Assembly (NCBI GenBank): GCA_016218925.1
Contig: JACRCR010000208.1
Location: forward strand, 1-43,285
Direction of reading: 5' to 3'
Origin: Deltaproteobacteria bacterium
GTDB lineage: Bacteria > Desulfobacterota > Binatia > UBA1149 > CAITLU01
DNA length: 43,285 nucleotides
Shown here: one piece after another, positions 7,365 to 14,655 of the stretch
Numbering within the stretch: the first letter of the stretch is position 1
Layout: each line of letters begins with the position of its first letter
Program-made: the position numbers and the translations under genes
Notes under the pieces: generated by a model
Told to the model about the DNA's origin: nothing
The model's database searches: none
Seen by the model: the letters and a program-made list of their open reading frames with translations, nothing else

Positions 7365-10250
7365 ATGAGGTTTCCAAAAGCGGCTGCGGAAGTCGCCGGC
7401 TGTGCAGTAGTGGCCTGCTCGATGGTTCTGGCGGGGGCTGCGCCGGCAGCCGCCCTGAACTTTTGCGGCCCGACATCCAACGTTCCCCAGCCTCAGAACG
7501 TGATCCTGTTCGAGCTCGACGATACCAGCCCTTCGGCGCTCCCGTTCTTCAACACCCCGCTGGTGTGGCCCGACCAGGACGATCCGCCGCGCGCGGTCCC
7601 CGACACGTTGCTGACCGAAGGGGCGCTACGGCTGCCGGAGTACAATCGCGCGATGTCGCGCTTCTACGCGTCGCGCACCTGCCCGGGCGGCCTGTGCCCG
7701 CTCGGCGACAACTTCCTGCACCCGATCTCTTCGTCTTCGCTGGTGGTTCCTGCCGACCTGGACGGAGACCAAACGGTGGTTTCCGCCACCAACGCCGACA
7801 GCTTCCGCTACGTGGAGCGCGACAGCGCCGGCAACCCCTGCGCCGAAGAGGCCGGTACCTGTGACCCGCATACCGACCTGCTGTCGAATCACGGTGGCCT
7901 TCGCCGTTTGGTTGAGGAAGGTCTCGCATTCAGGCGATTTTACGCACCTTCTTCCAAGTGCGCACCGACCCGCGCGTCGCTGTTCACCGGTCGTTACCCG
8001 GGCCAGGTCGGGGTGAGTCTGAACGGCAGCAAGCTGGAAATCACCGAGATCACCATCGGCGACCTGCTAAAGGAACTGCCCGGCTGCACCGACAGCGACG
8101 AGGGGACCCCGTGCTACGCCACCGGCCATCTTGCCAAGTGGCATCTGGGCAGCAAGGAGCGCTCGAACCAGACCCCGTGGCAGCGCGGCGCCGACGAGGC
8201 GATATTCTTCCGCGGTGCCAGCCGGGTGCCGTTCAAGAACAGCCAGCTTCTGTGCGGTCCGCCGGCGATGCCGAGCAACCCGCCCTCGGGTTATCGCCAA
8301 GGGTTCTACTGCCGCAACGCGGCGCTGGCGGCCGCCGCGCCCGGGTGCATCTCGAGTTCTCAGTGTGACGCCGCCTGTCCCGGTGGCGCGGGGCGCTGCG
8401 CGTGCGCCGAAGGCGGAAACGTCCTCAGCAGCGCCGACAACTTCTGCTACGAACTCGACCCCACGCCCTGCGCCTCGGACGCCGAGTGCAGGGCCGGGGC
8501 CGGAGATCAGGACACTTGCGTGGCGTGGGGACAGAACGTCGGCGCCGGCAATCAGACCGCGTGTCACCCCGACGATGCCGCACTCAACCCGGATTGTTGC
8601 ACCTCTCGCGCCAAGACCCTGACCAGAGGTCCGCTCGAGGGTCTCTACTACTTCAAGGACAAGCGGGTCGACGCCGGCGGGGTGGCCAAGAGTTTCTGGT
8701 TCGGCGACGGCGACCGCGATCTCGTTACCGGCGAGTCCCACTACCCGTGCAACTCGGATGCGAGCTATCACGATTCGGGCATCGAAGGCTGCCTGTACGA
8801 TACCCGCGTCTATCGCGACTGGGCGACCAACTTCATCGGCCGTCACGCCGATGAGCCTTTCTTCCTTGCGCTCCCGTTCCACTCGCTGCACTCGCCGCTG
8901 GCCGCTCCCACCCGTACGCTGGCGCACTACTCGACCGCCGGGCTGGTGACACCCGAGCCCGGCTATGCGGAGAAATTCTGGAGTTCGCTCGAGGAAGTCG
9001 ACGCCGCCGTCGGCAAGGTGCTCGAGACTCTCGAGAACGGCGTCTGCAACAGCCAGTCGTCGCCGGAAACGGCAGGCCTGTCATGCGCCGTCAACGGCGA
9101 CTGCGGAGGAACCCCCGGAGCGGAGTGCGTGACCGACCTGGCACAGCGAACGCTGGTGCTCTTCACCGCCGACCAGGGGCAGACCAACGCACCGTACGGC
9201 GAGGCGATCTTGCGCGAGGGCAAAGGCTCGACCTTCGACGGCGGGGTGCGCGTGGGATTGCTGGCGTGGGCCCCGGGCCTTGGCGTAGGCAGTGCGGCGC
9301 CGGGAGGGCGTCTGCGCGGCGACCAGTTCGTAGGCAGTCAGGTCGACATCCTGCCCACGGTGCTCGATGCGGCCGGCTGCGCGCCCAACCACGGCACCGA
9401 TCAGTACGAGATCAAGGCCTGCGTCGGCAAGAACGTCAGCCGCCCCAGTCTGTGCGACACAGATCAGGATTGCGCGGCGGCCGGAGGCGGCTCTTGCGTG
9501 GCGCGCCTGATCGCCGGCCGCTCGATGCTGCCGGCGCTGATGGGAGCCGGAACGCCGGTGCGTGATTTTGCGTTCGCGTCGTATCCGAGCGAGCCGCAGA
9601 TGATCTCGACTCGCGGCGGTTATTACGGTGACGGTTGCAGCGGCAACGCCGACTGTAACGGTGCGGCAAAGGTCTGCAGCTACGTCAGCGACCAGGACGC
9701 CAGCGCAGTCGATGGGACTCTGGATCGCCACCGCGTGGCAGGATCGTGCGACGTCTGCACCGGCGACGGCGACTGCACCGGCACGATCTGTACGGCCAAC
9801 GGTACGTACTGCGTTCCCAGCAGCGATCAGTCTTACTTGAATCGTTGCACGGCGGAGACGGCCGGAGGGTCGCTCGATCCGGTTGGCGCCGAGTGCGATC
9901 CGATTCAGTTCCCGCGCTGCTGGTCGGCCGCCGATTGCGGCCAGAACCAGAAGTGTGTCGAGGTGGAAACGCATTGCAACGGCTGTCGCGACGCGGCCTG
10001 GAAACTGATGGGCGGCGGCGGGGTCGGCGCCGGCAACCCAATCAAGTCGGTGGCGCTGTTCGAGATGAGCAGCAACCCCGAGGAGAGCGATACGCTGAAC
10101 TGTCTGGACGAAGCGCAGAACTCGGGGAATCCGGACTACACCAAGCTGAGCGGGACCGAGAGCGATCTGCGCCGGCGTCTGGACGGCTGGTTCGACTGCG
10201 TAAGCGACAAGTTGTCGGTCGATTGCGACACGCAGAAGGTCGCGCCCTGA
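7365..10250 (+). CDS. Large secreted sulfatase with Cys-rich insertions
   Basis: 961 residues, roughly twice a typical sulfatase. A signal peptide (VVACSMVLAGAAPAAA) precedes the alkaline-phosphatase-like fold. Visible catalytic elements are NVILFELDD (metal-binding Asp pair), the formylglycine motif KCAPTRASLFTGR with Cys199 as the residue to be converted, GHLAKWHLGS, FHSLHSPL, and LVLFTADQGQTNAP with DQ where DN is usual, followed by GKGSTFDGGVRV. The enzyme should hydrolyse a sulfate (or related) ester outside the cytoplasm; the substrate is unknown. The core is interrupted by Cys-rich blocks of the style CxxDxDCxxxxxxxC around bases 8340-8610, 9045-9130, 9450-9500 and 9635-9990, which probably form disulfides. 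Start ATG has an ideal GGAGG ribosome binding site. Maturation needs a formylglycine-generating or anaerobic maturase not in this window. Confidence 0.87.
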   Translation: MRFPKAAAEVAGCAVVACSMVLAGAAPAAALNFCGPTSNVPQPQNVILFELDDTSPSALPFFNTPLVWPDQDDPPRAVPDTLLTEGALRLPEYNRAMSRFYASRTCPGGLCPLGDNFLHPISSSSLVVPADLDGDQTVVSATNADSFRYVERDSAGNPCAEEAGTCDPHTDLLSNHGGLRRLVEEGLAFRRFYAPSSKCAPTRASLFTGRYPGQVGVSLNGSKLEITEITIGDLLKELPGCTDSDEGTPCYATGHLAKWHLGSKERSNQTPWQRGADEAIFFRGASRVPFKNSQLLCGPPAMPSNPPSGYRQGFYCRNAALAAAAPGCISSSQCDAACPGGAGRCACAEGGNVLSSADNFCYELDPTPCASDAECRAGAGDQDTCVAWGQNVGAGNQTACHPDDAALNPDCCTSRAKTLTRGPLEGLYYFKDKRVDAGGVAKSFWFGDGDRDLVTGESHYPCNSDASYHDSGIEGCLYDTRVYRDWATNFIGRHADEPFFLALPFHSLHSPLAAPTRTLAHYSTAGLVTPEPGYAEKFWSSLEEVDAAVGKVLETLENGVCNSQSSPETAGLSCAVNGDCGGTPGAECVTDLAQRTLVLFTADQGQTNAPYGEAILREGKGSTFDGGVRVGLLAWAPGLGVGSAAPGGRLRGDQFVGSQVDILPTVLDAAGCAPNHGTDQYEIKACVGKNVSRPSLCDTDQDCAAAGGGSCVARLIAGRSMLPALMGAGTPVRDFAFASYPSEPQMISTRGGYYGDGCSGNADCNGAAKVCSYVSDQDASAVDGTLDRHRVAGSCDVCTGDGDCTGTICTANGTYCVPSSDQSYLNRCTAETAGGSLDPVGAECDPIQFPRCWSAADCGQNQKCVEVETHCNGCRDAAWKLMGGGGVGAGNPIKSVALFEMSSNPEESDTLNCLDEAQNSGNPDYTKLSGTESDLRRRLDGWFDCVSDKLSVDCDTQKVAP

Positions 10251-10272
10251 CGCGCGCGAGCTGAGGGCTGGG

Positions 10273-10327
10273 AGCACCGCGGGGGCACCGCGGGACCACC
10301 GCGGGACCACCGCGGGGGCACCGTCTG
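10273..10327. repeat. 11-bp tandem repeat, five units
   Basis: Units of RSCACCGCGGG type: AGCACCGCGGG, GGCACCGCGGG, ACCACCGCGGG, ACCACCGCGGG and a decayed GGCACCGTCTG. It sits 22 bases after the sulfatase stop and before the convergent methyltransferase. CCGCGG cores are self-complementary, so it may form short hairpins and end transcription from either side. Confidence 0.75.
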
Positions 10328-10348
10328 CCGTTCGCGAGGGGCGGGCGC

Positions 10349-11095
10349 CTACACCCGCCCGACCTTCAGAATGAGGGGCCACGAGATCTCGCGGCGCCCG
10401 CCAGGTTCACCCCACACGCCGGCGAGTTTTTTGGCCAGCGCCGGCATCGGATCGTCTCCGGTCTGCTGTCGATATCCTTCCACTGAAGACCAAGTGGCGA
10501 TGTAGGCGAGCATGTGATCGAGACTCCACTGCGCGGTCATCGAGAAAGCCGGCGGGGTGAGTTGCTCGAATGGAAACGAGACGCCGGCGTAGGCTGAGTC
10601 GACGATCGCGCGCTCCGGTGGCCAGTAAGGGCCCACGGTGGCGATGCTGAACTCGGCGATCGCCTCGTCGATGCCGGGGCCCACGAAGGCGAGCCCGTAA
10701 CCCCACACCGCCACCACTGCGCCGGGCCGCAGCACGCGTCGCACTTCGCGCCAGAACGCATCGATGTCGAACCAGTGCACGGCTTGCGCGACGGTGACGA
10801 GATCGCACGAAGCGTCGCCCAGCGGACAACTCTCGGCGCGCGCGACGCGGTACTCGACGCGGGGATGAGCCGCGGCGTTGGCGATCTGCGCGGCGCTGGC
10901 ATCGGTGGCCACCACGCGCGTGAAGAGTTCGCCGAGCAGCGTTGCCGCCTGGCCGTTGCCGGTGGCGCAGTCCCATGCCAGATCGCGGCCCGGCGCCGCC
11001 GAGGCGAGGTAGTCGAACAGCGCGCGCGGATAGCCCGGCCTCCAGCGGCGATAGTCGGCGCTGACGGCGGTGAAGTGATCGTTCCAGTCGGACAC
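10349..11095 (-). CDS. Class I SAM-dependent methyltransferase
   Basis: 248 residues with the Rossmann-type methyltransferase fold. The opening FTAVSADYRRWRPGYP is typical of the YRPGYP subgroup related to trans-aconitate/small-molecule methyltransferases. Motif I reads LAWDCATGNGQAA, the acidic SAM-ribose residue follows in VVATDASAAQI, and the motif IV region is LVTVAQAVHWFD, with RRVLRPGAVVAVWGYG as motif V. The C-terminal half (from about residue 140) is the variable substrate cap with aromatic residues. The methyl acceptor cannot be told from sequence. The start is GTG behind a G-rich stretch. It is a cytosolic protein convergent with the sulfatase. Confidence 0.88.
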   Translation of the reverse strand: MSDWNDHFTAVSADYRRWRPGYPRALFDYLASAAPGRDLAWDCATGNGQAATLLGELFTRVVATDASAAQIANAAAHPRVEYRVARAESCPLGDASCDLVTVAQAVHWFDIDAFWREVRRVLRPGAVVAVWGYGLAFVGPGIDEAIAEFSIATVGPYWPPERAIVDSAYAGVSFPFEQLTPPAFSMTAQWSLDHMLAYIATWSSVEGYRQQTGDDPMPALAKKLAGVWGEPGGRREISWPLILKVGRV

Positions 11096-11172
11096 TGTGC
11101 CGCCCCCGCGCTCAGCTCAGACCGGTCGAGGAGACCTGTCGCAAGCCGCGACTTGACCCCCTTACGAACGAG

Positions 11173-11205
11173 GAGGGGCCGTCCGGTGTGGACGGCCCCT
11201 CTTTT
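11173..11205 (+). terminator. Strong hairpin with T-tract (Rho-independent terminator)
   Basis: GAGGGGCCGTCC pairs perfectly with GGACGGCCCCTC across a GGTGT loop and is followed by TTTT on the plus strand. The flanking genes are both on the minus strand, where the hairpin lacks a T-tract, so it either ends a plus-strand transcript with no visible gene or acts as a hairpin-only terminator for the 11270-12118 gene. Confidence 0.65.
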
Positions 11206-11269
11206 CATGCTCGCATAGCGCGCTCTCGAGCGCGCGCCGGTAGATGTCGATCCGAGTGCGCGTCGCCAC

Positions 11270-12118
11270 TCAGGGGAAGGCGAGGAACTCCGGGGATGGG
11301 CATCCGGGGTTCAGGCAGTCGTGGCCGCCGTTGTTGGTCAGCGTGTCGGTGTCGGCGCTACCAGTGATCTTGGCGAAGACCCCGACGTGGATGTTTCCCG
11401 CCGTTACCGTGTCGTCGTCGTGGCCGGTGTTGATCAGGACCTTGCCCTGCCAGCTCGCGTTGGTGAACGTCACGTTATCCAGTCCGTTGGCAGTCTTGAT
11501 CGCCAGCTTCCCCCGCGGATCGACGTGGTGGGAACCGTCGATGACCAGGGTGTCGTCGCCCTGCTTGGTCGTTATGCCGCCGCGGAACTCGACGTCGCTG
11601 AAGGTGATCGAGTCGGGGCCGTTGCCGGTGATGATCTTGCTGGGCTCGGAGATGTCGGTGTTGTTGATGTCGACGACGTTGTTGCCGTCGCCCATCGTCA
11701 AACGCACCTGCTTGTTCATCACCACGTTGTCCATCGTCACCGAAGAGTCGCCGTTGCCGGTCGTGATACGGCACATGCGGGTGATCGTGACGTTGTTCAT
11801 CGCGAGGTCGTCGGCACCCTCTCCGAGGTCGATCAGGACTTCCTTGTTAACGGTTGCAGTTGTGTAGGGAGTCAGGACGCCGTTGATGGTGGTGGTCCCG
11901 TCGCCGGAAGACAGCACGAAGACGCTCGGGATCACGTTGAGACCGTCCATGGCCGGGTCCATGACGATCGAATTGTCAGATCCGTCTCCGGTGACGTGCA
12001 GCACGCCCTGGTTGACGGAGGCTACTACATTTCCGGCGGCCTGGGCTTGGGACATGCCCAGAGCGAGCGTTGCCAACCCGACGGCGCACATCAAAGCAAA
12101 AGATTTCTTGTGGAGCAT
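11270..12118 (-). CDS. Secreted Asp/Gly-rich beta-repeat protein
   Basis: 282 residues with a clear signal peptide (MLHKKSFALMCAVGLATLAL, cleavage after SQAQA). The mature part is a run of about ten units of 20-25 residues, each with a G-D/N-G-x-D turn followed by a hydrophobic strand: TGDGSDNSIVM, DLGEGADDLAM, TTGNGDSSVTM, TMGDGNNVVDI, TGNGPDSITF, TKQGDDTLVI, TANGLDNVTF, NTGHDDDTVTA, TGSADTDTLTNN. The pattern recalls parallel beta-roll or beta-helix repeats that bind calcium through Asp-rich turns (as in RTX proteins), though the spacing differs from the RTX nonapeptide. It ends in a short Cys-containing tail (GGHDCLNPGCPSPEFLAFP). I infer an extracellular structural or surface protein; no enzyme motif is visible. 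The ATG at 12118 is chosen over an upstream TTG for the signal peptide and a GGGAGGA ribosome binding site. Confidence 0.75.
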   Translation of the reverse strand: MLHKKSFALMCAVGLATLALGMSQAQAAGNVVASVNQGVLHVTGDGSDNSIVMDPAMDGLNVIPSVFVLSSGDGTTTINGVLTPYTTATVNKEVLIDLGEGADDLAMNNVTITRMCRITTGNGDSSVTMDNVVMNKQVRLTMGDGNNVVDINNTDISEPSKIITGNGPDSITFSDVEFRGGITTKQGDDTLVIDGSHHVDPRGKLAIKTANGLDNVTFTNASWQGKVLINTGHDDDTVTAGNIHVGVFAKITGSADTDTLTNNGGHDCLNPGCPSPEFLAFP

Positions 12119-12283
12119 GACGTGGAATCCTCCCCTGGGATCGACGAACCGGAGCCAACCAAACGCGGCGGCAGTCTCGCTCGGAACAACCTGGCGTGTC
12201 AAGCCGCCAATCTCCGGAAGTCCGCACGCGGGCAGGGATTCCGCGTCGGCGCCGACCCTACCGGCGAGGCTTGGCCGGAGACC

Positions 12284-12691
12284 TCAGTCGGTCAGGCTGA
12301 TCTCGAGGATGGCGCGGGCGTCGTAGCGGCCCGCGATCTTCGAGAGGGCGTCGACCAGCCACTTCTGCCAGCCGTACTTGCGGTCGAGATGCCGGTAGGC
12401 TTTGGCGATCAGCGCCGGCTCGGTGACGGCGCGCCCAGTGCCTTTCCAACTCGGTCCGTAAACCGTCCCACGCCAGTTGCAGGCGGCGAGTTCGACGCGC
12501 GGGTCGCGGCGCAACCTCTTCACCTTGAACGATGCGGCTTCGGTGAACATGTAGATCTTGTCGTCCGCCACCGCGTGCCAGATCGGCACCGCCACCGGGC
12601 TCCCATCGCGCTTGTAGGTGGTCAGGCTCGAGTAAGCCTCGTGTTCGAGTGCAATCAGCGCCGTGCTGGCGCCCTGTTTCGATCTAGCCAT
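12284..12691 (-). CDS. PPOX-class (F420/flavin-binding) oxidoreductase
   Basis: 135 residues of the split beta-barrel pyridoxamine-phosphate-oxidase-like fold. The pattern YSSLTTYKRDGSPVAVPIWH, IYMFTEAASFKVKRLRRDPR, VELAACN and then HLDRKYGWQKWLVD matches the subgroup annotated as PPOX class F420-dependent oxidoreductase (Rv2061c-like), including the cofactor-phosphate-binding KVKRLRRDPRV loop. It is probably a small cytosolic dimer that binds F420 or a flavin; its substrate is unknown. The ATG at 12691 has a perfect AAGGAGG ribosome binding site and overlaps the end of the cobW-like gene by 8 bases, so translation is likely coupled. Confidence 0.85.
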   Translation of the reverse strand: MARSKQGASTALIALEHEAYSSLTTYKRDGSPVAVPIWHAVADDKIYMFTEAASFKVKRLRRDPRVELAACNWRGTVYGPSWKGTGRAVTEPALIAKAYRHLDRKYGWQKWLVDALSKIAGRYDARAILEISLTD

Positions 12692-13697
12692 TGTCGTCCT
12701 CCTTGCCGATCTGCGCTCCGGTCGGGCTCGTGGTCGCGCCGGCTGCACCGCCGTGCGTGCTGCGTAGTCCTGCGCCGGCGCGCTCGATGACCATCAAGCG
12801 CCCGACCAGTTGTGCGGGCGGGGGCACCGGCGGGACTTGGATCTCGATGCGTCCCGCCACTCCTTGAACCACTCTGACTCCCGCAGCGGTGGCGACGAAC
12901 CCCTTTACTCTGAGCGCGCCGCGCTGCCTGAGCTCGCCGAGCAGCGCTTCGAGATCGACGACGGCGTCCACGGTCAGTTCGAGGCTGCGGTAGTCTTCGT
13001 GAGGGTGAAGTGAGCGGCCCTGGCGTCGCCTGCGATCGCTGCCGCGGCGCCCATCGGCTGGCGCGTCGCTCTCGCCACGTTGCGCGGCACCGGTGGGCGA
13101 CGGCGGAAACACTATGCGCTCGTCGATCCGTCCGAAGCGGCAGCGCACGACTTCGACGTCCGACTGCATCTGGCGCAACTCGACCCCGGCGCGCTCACAC
13201 TCCTGCGCGCTGACGAGGTCGGTCTTGTTCAGTACCAGCAGATCGGCCGAGCATATCTGGTCGACGAAGACCGCATCGAGATCGCGGCCGGCAGCGACCT
13301 GCTCAGCGCTCACCACTACGATCGCGGTTTCGTCGCGCGCCCAACTGCGCACCGGATCGCGCCAGAAGTTGAGCAGCGTATCGTAGGGCAGCGCCACACC
13401 GGAGGTCTCGACGATGACGCGCTGAGGGCGCGCCCGCTCCCACAGTTGCTGGAGCGTGCGCAGCAGGTCGTCGGAGAGGCGGCAGCACACGCAGCCTCCC
13501 GAAAGTTCCACGTAGTCGGCGGCCGCGTCGGCCAGCAGCGCTTCGTCGATGCCCAGTTCGCCGAATTCGTTCGAGACGACCGCGGTGCGGATACCCTGGC
13601 GCTGGCTCTCTTCGAGCAGATGCCGAACCAGCGTCGTCTTGCCCGAGCCGAGAAAGCCGGAAACCACCAGAGCCTGGGCGGTGTCGGGCTCTACCAT
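12684..13697 (-). CDS. CobW/COG0523-family GTP-binding metallochaperone-like protein
   Basis: 337 residues. Walker A GFLGSGKTT is at residues 14-22, the family's metal-binding CxCC motif appears as ELSGGCVCCRL near residue 70, switch and base-recognition elements follow (VIVETSGVALP, LVLNKTDLV), and the CobW C-terminal domain spans roughly residues 250-305 (LELTVDAVVDLEALLGELR, VKGFVATAAGVRVVQG). The family uses GTP to deliver Zn, Co or Ni/Fe to client proteins in the cytosol. The typical His-rich loop between domains is largely replaced by an Arg-rich stretch with one HPH. Start ATG at 13697 overlaps the end of the upstream metallo-beta-lactamase gene by 7 bases, so the zinc-type hydrolase and this chaperone are co-translated. 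A client relationship is tempting, but the hydrolase is exported while this protein is cytosolic, so it is only an inference. Confidence 0.88.
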   Translation of the reverse strand: MVEPDTAQALVVSGFLGSGKTTLVRHLLEESQRQGIRTAVVSNEFGELGIDEALLADAAADYVELSGGCVCCRLSDDLLRTLQQLWERARPQRVIVETSGVALPYDTLLNFWRDPVRSWARDETAIVVVSAEQVAAGRDLDAVFVDQICSADLLVLNKTDLVSAQECERAGVELRQMQSDVEVVRCRFGRIDERIVFPPSPTGAAQRGESDAPADGRRGSDRRRRQGRSLHPHEDYRSLELTVDAVVDLEALLGELRQRGALRVKGFVATAAGVRVVQGVAGRIEIQVPPVPPPAQLVGRLMVIERAGAGLRSTHGGAAGATTSPTGAQIGKEDDNG

Positions 13698-14584
13698 GCC
13701 AGAATCGAAAAACTCCGCCCCGGATACTTCCTCACCAGCCCGCCCAGCCACCACACGCGCTGCGAAGGGGCTCGCTGCTCCAGGACGCCGGTGAGTGCTT
13801 CTTGCAAATCGACCAGTGCCTGGCGCGGCATCGTCGTGTCCATGTGGCCGCACAGCAGCGTCTTTACTTCCGGGTAGTCGGCGAGCAGCCGCTTGGTGGA
13901 TTCGAGATAGGCGGCGAGGTCGGCGCCGGGCAGGAAGGTGTAGAGCTCGCCCGCGTACAGGAAGTCGCCGATGAAGGCGTAGCCGCGCGCGCGGTCGATG
14001 ACGGCGATCGAGTCGGGCGAGTGGCCGGGGATCCAGACGGCTTCGAGAACGCGGCCGCCGATGTCGATCTTCTCGCCCGGCCGCCACCACTCGGTGACCA
14101 TGAAGCTGCTCGCCGCCGGCGACAGGCTCATCGCCAGTGACGGCGTATAGCGGTTGTCGGCGGTGTGCTCGCGGTTGACGGGCAGGTCGATCATCGCCAC
14201 TTCGTCGAAGCTGGCGACGGAGCCGATGTGGTCGTAGTGCACGTGCGACGGCAGCGCAGTCGTGGGCTTGCGCGTTACGTTGTCGGCGATGTGCTTGATG
14301 TCGCGGGTGCCCGAGCCGGTGTCGAACAGGATGGTCCGGACCTGCCCCTTTATGATGAAGGAGTTGTTCTTCTGCCAGTACTGCGGCTCGGAGATCGCCC
14401 AGGTGTCGGCATCGATGCGCGAGACGTCGAAGTAACCGTCGGTGGCGCTGATGGTGACCGGTTGCTGGGCCGCGACGCCGGGCGGTAGCAGCACGCAGAC
14501 GGCGAGCGCCGCCGCAGCGGTAACGAGTATGGTCGCGAGCGAGCGGTTGGCCCGCCGCGTAGCGGTGACGACGGTGGCGTTCAC
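13691..14584 (-). CDS. Exported metallo-beta-lactamase fold hydrolase
   Basis: 297 residues. A long signal peptide (Arg-containing n-region, core LATILVTAAAALAVCVLLPP, cleavage after GVAAQ or nearby) is followed by the binuclear metal hydrolase fold. All ligand motifs are present: HVHYDH (HxHxDH), the third ligand in GHSPDS, the bridging Asp in FIGDFLYAGE, and the last His in LLCGHMDT. It should act in the periplasm on an unknown ester, lactone or thioester. Of the possible starts, the GTG at 14584 gives the most sensible signal peptide; its ribosome binding site is weak. It heads a three-gene overlapping set with the CobW-like and PPOX genes. Confidence 0.85.
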   Translation of the reverse strand: MNATVVTATRRANRSLATILVTAAAALAVCVLLPPGVAAQQPVTISATDGYFDVSRIDADTWAISEPQYWQKNNSFIIKGQVRTILFDTGSGTRDIKHIADNVTRKPTTALPSHVHYDHIGSVASFDEVAMIDLPVNREHTADNRYTPSLAMSLSPAASSFMVTEWWRPGEKIDIGGRVLEAVWIPGHSPDSIAVIDRARGYAFIGDFLYAGELYTFLPGADLAAYLESTKRLLADYPEVKTLLCGHMDTTMPRQALVDLQEALTGVLEQRAPSQRVWWLGGLVRKYPGRSFSILAW

Positions 14585-14655
14585 GGTGGCCTGCTTGTAT
14601 TCGCGCCGGCCGCAGCCGGCAACTCGTGCCCGTGCTGCATCGCGGTCCAGACTCG

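Noticed and set aside
5815-7476. A 553-residue open frame opposite the DUF1329 gene
   Set aside because: Antisense shadow; composition is a mirror of the real gene and there are no recognisable domains.
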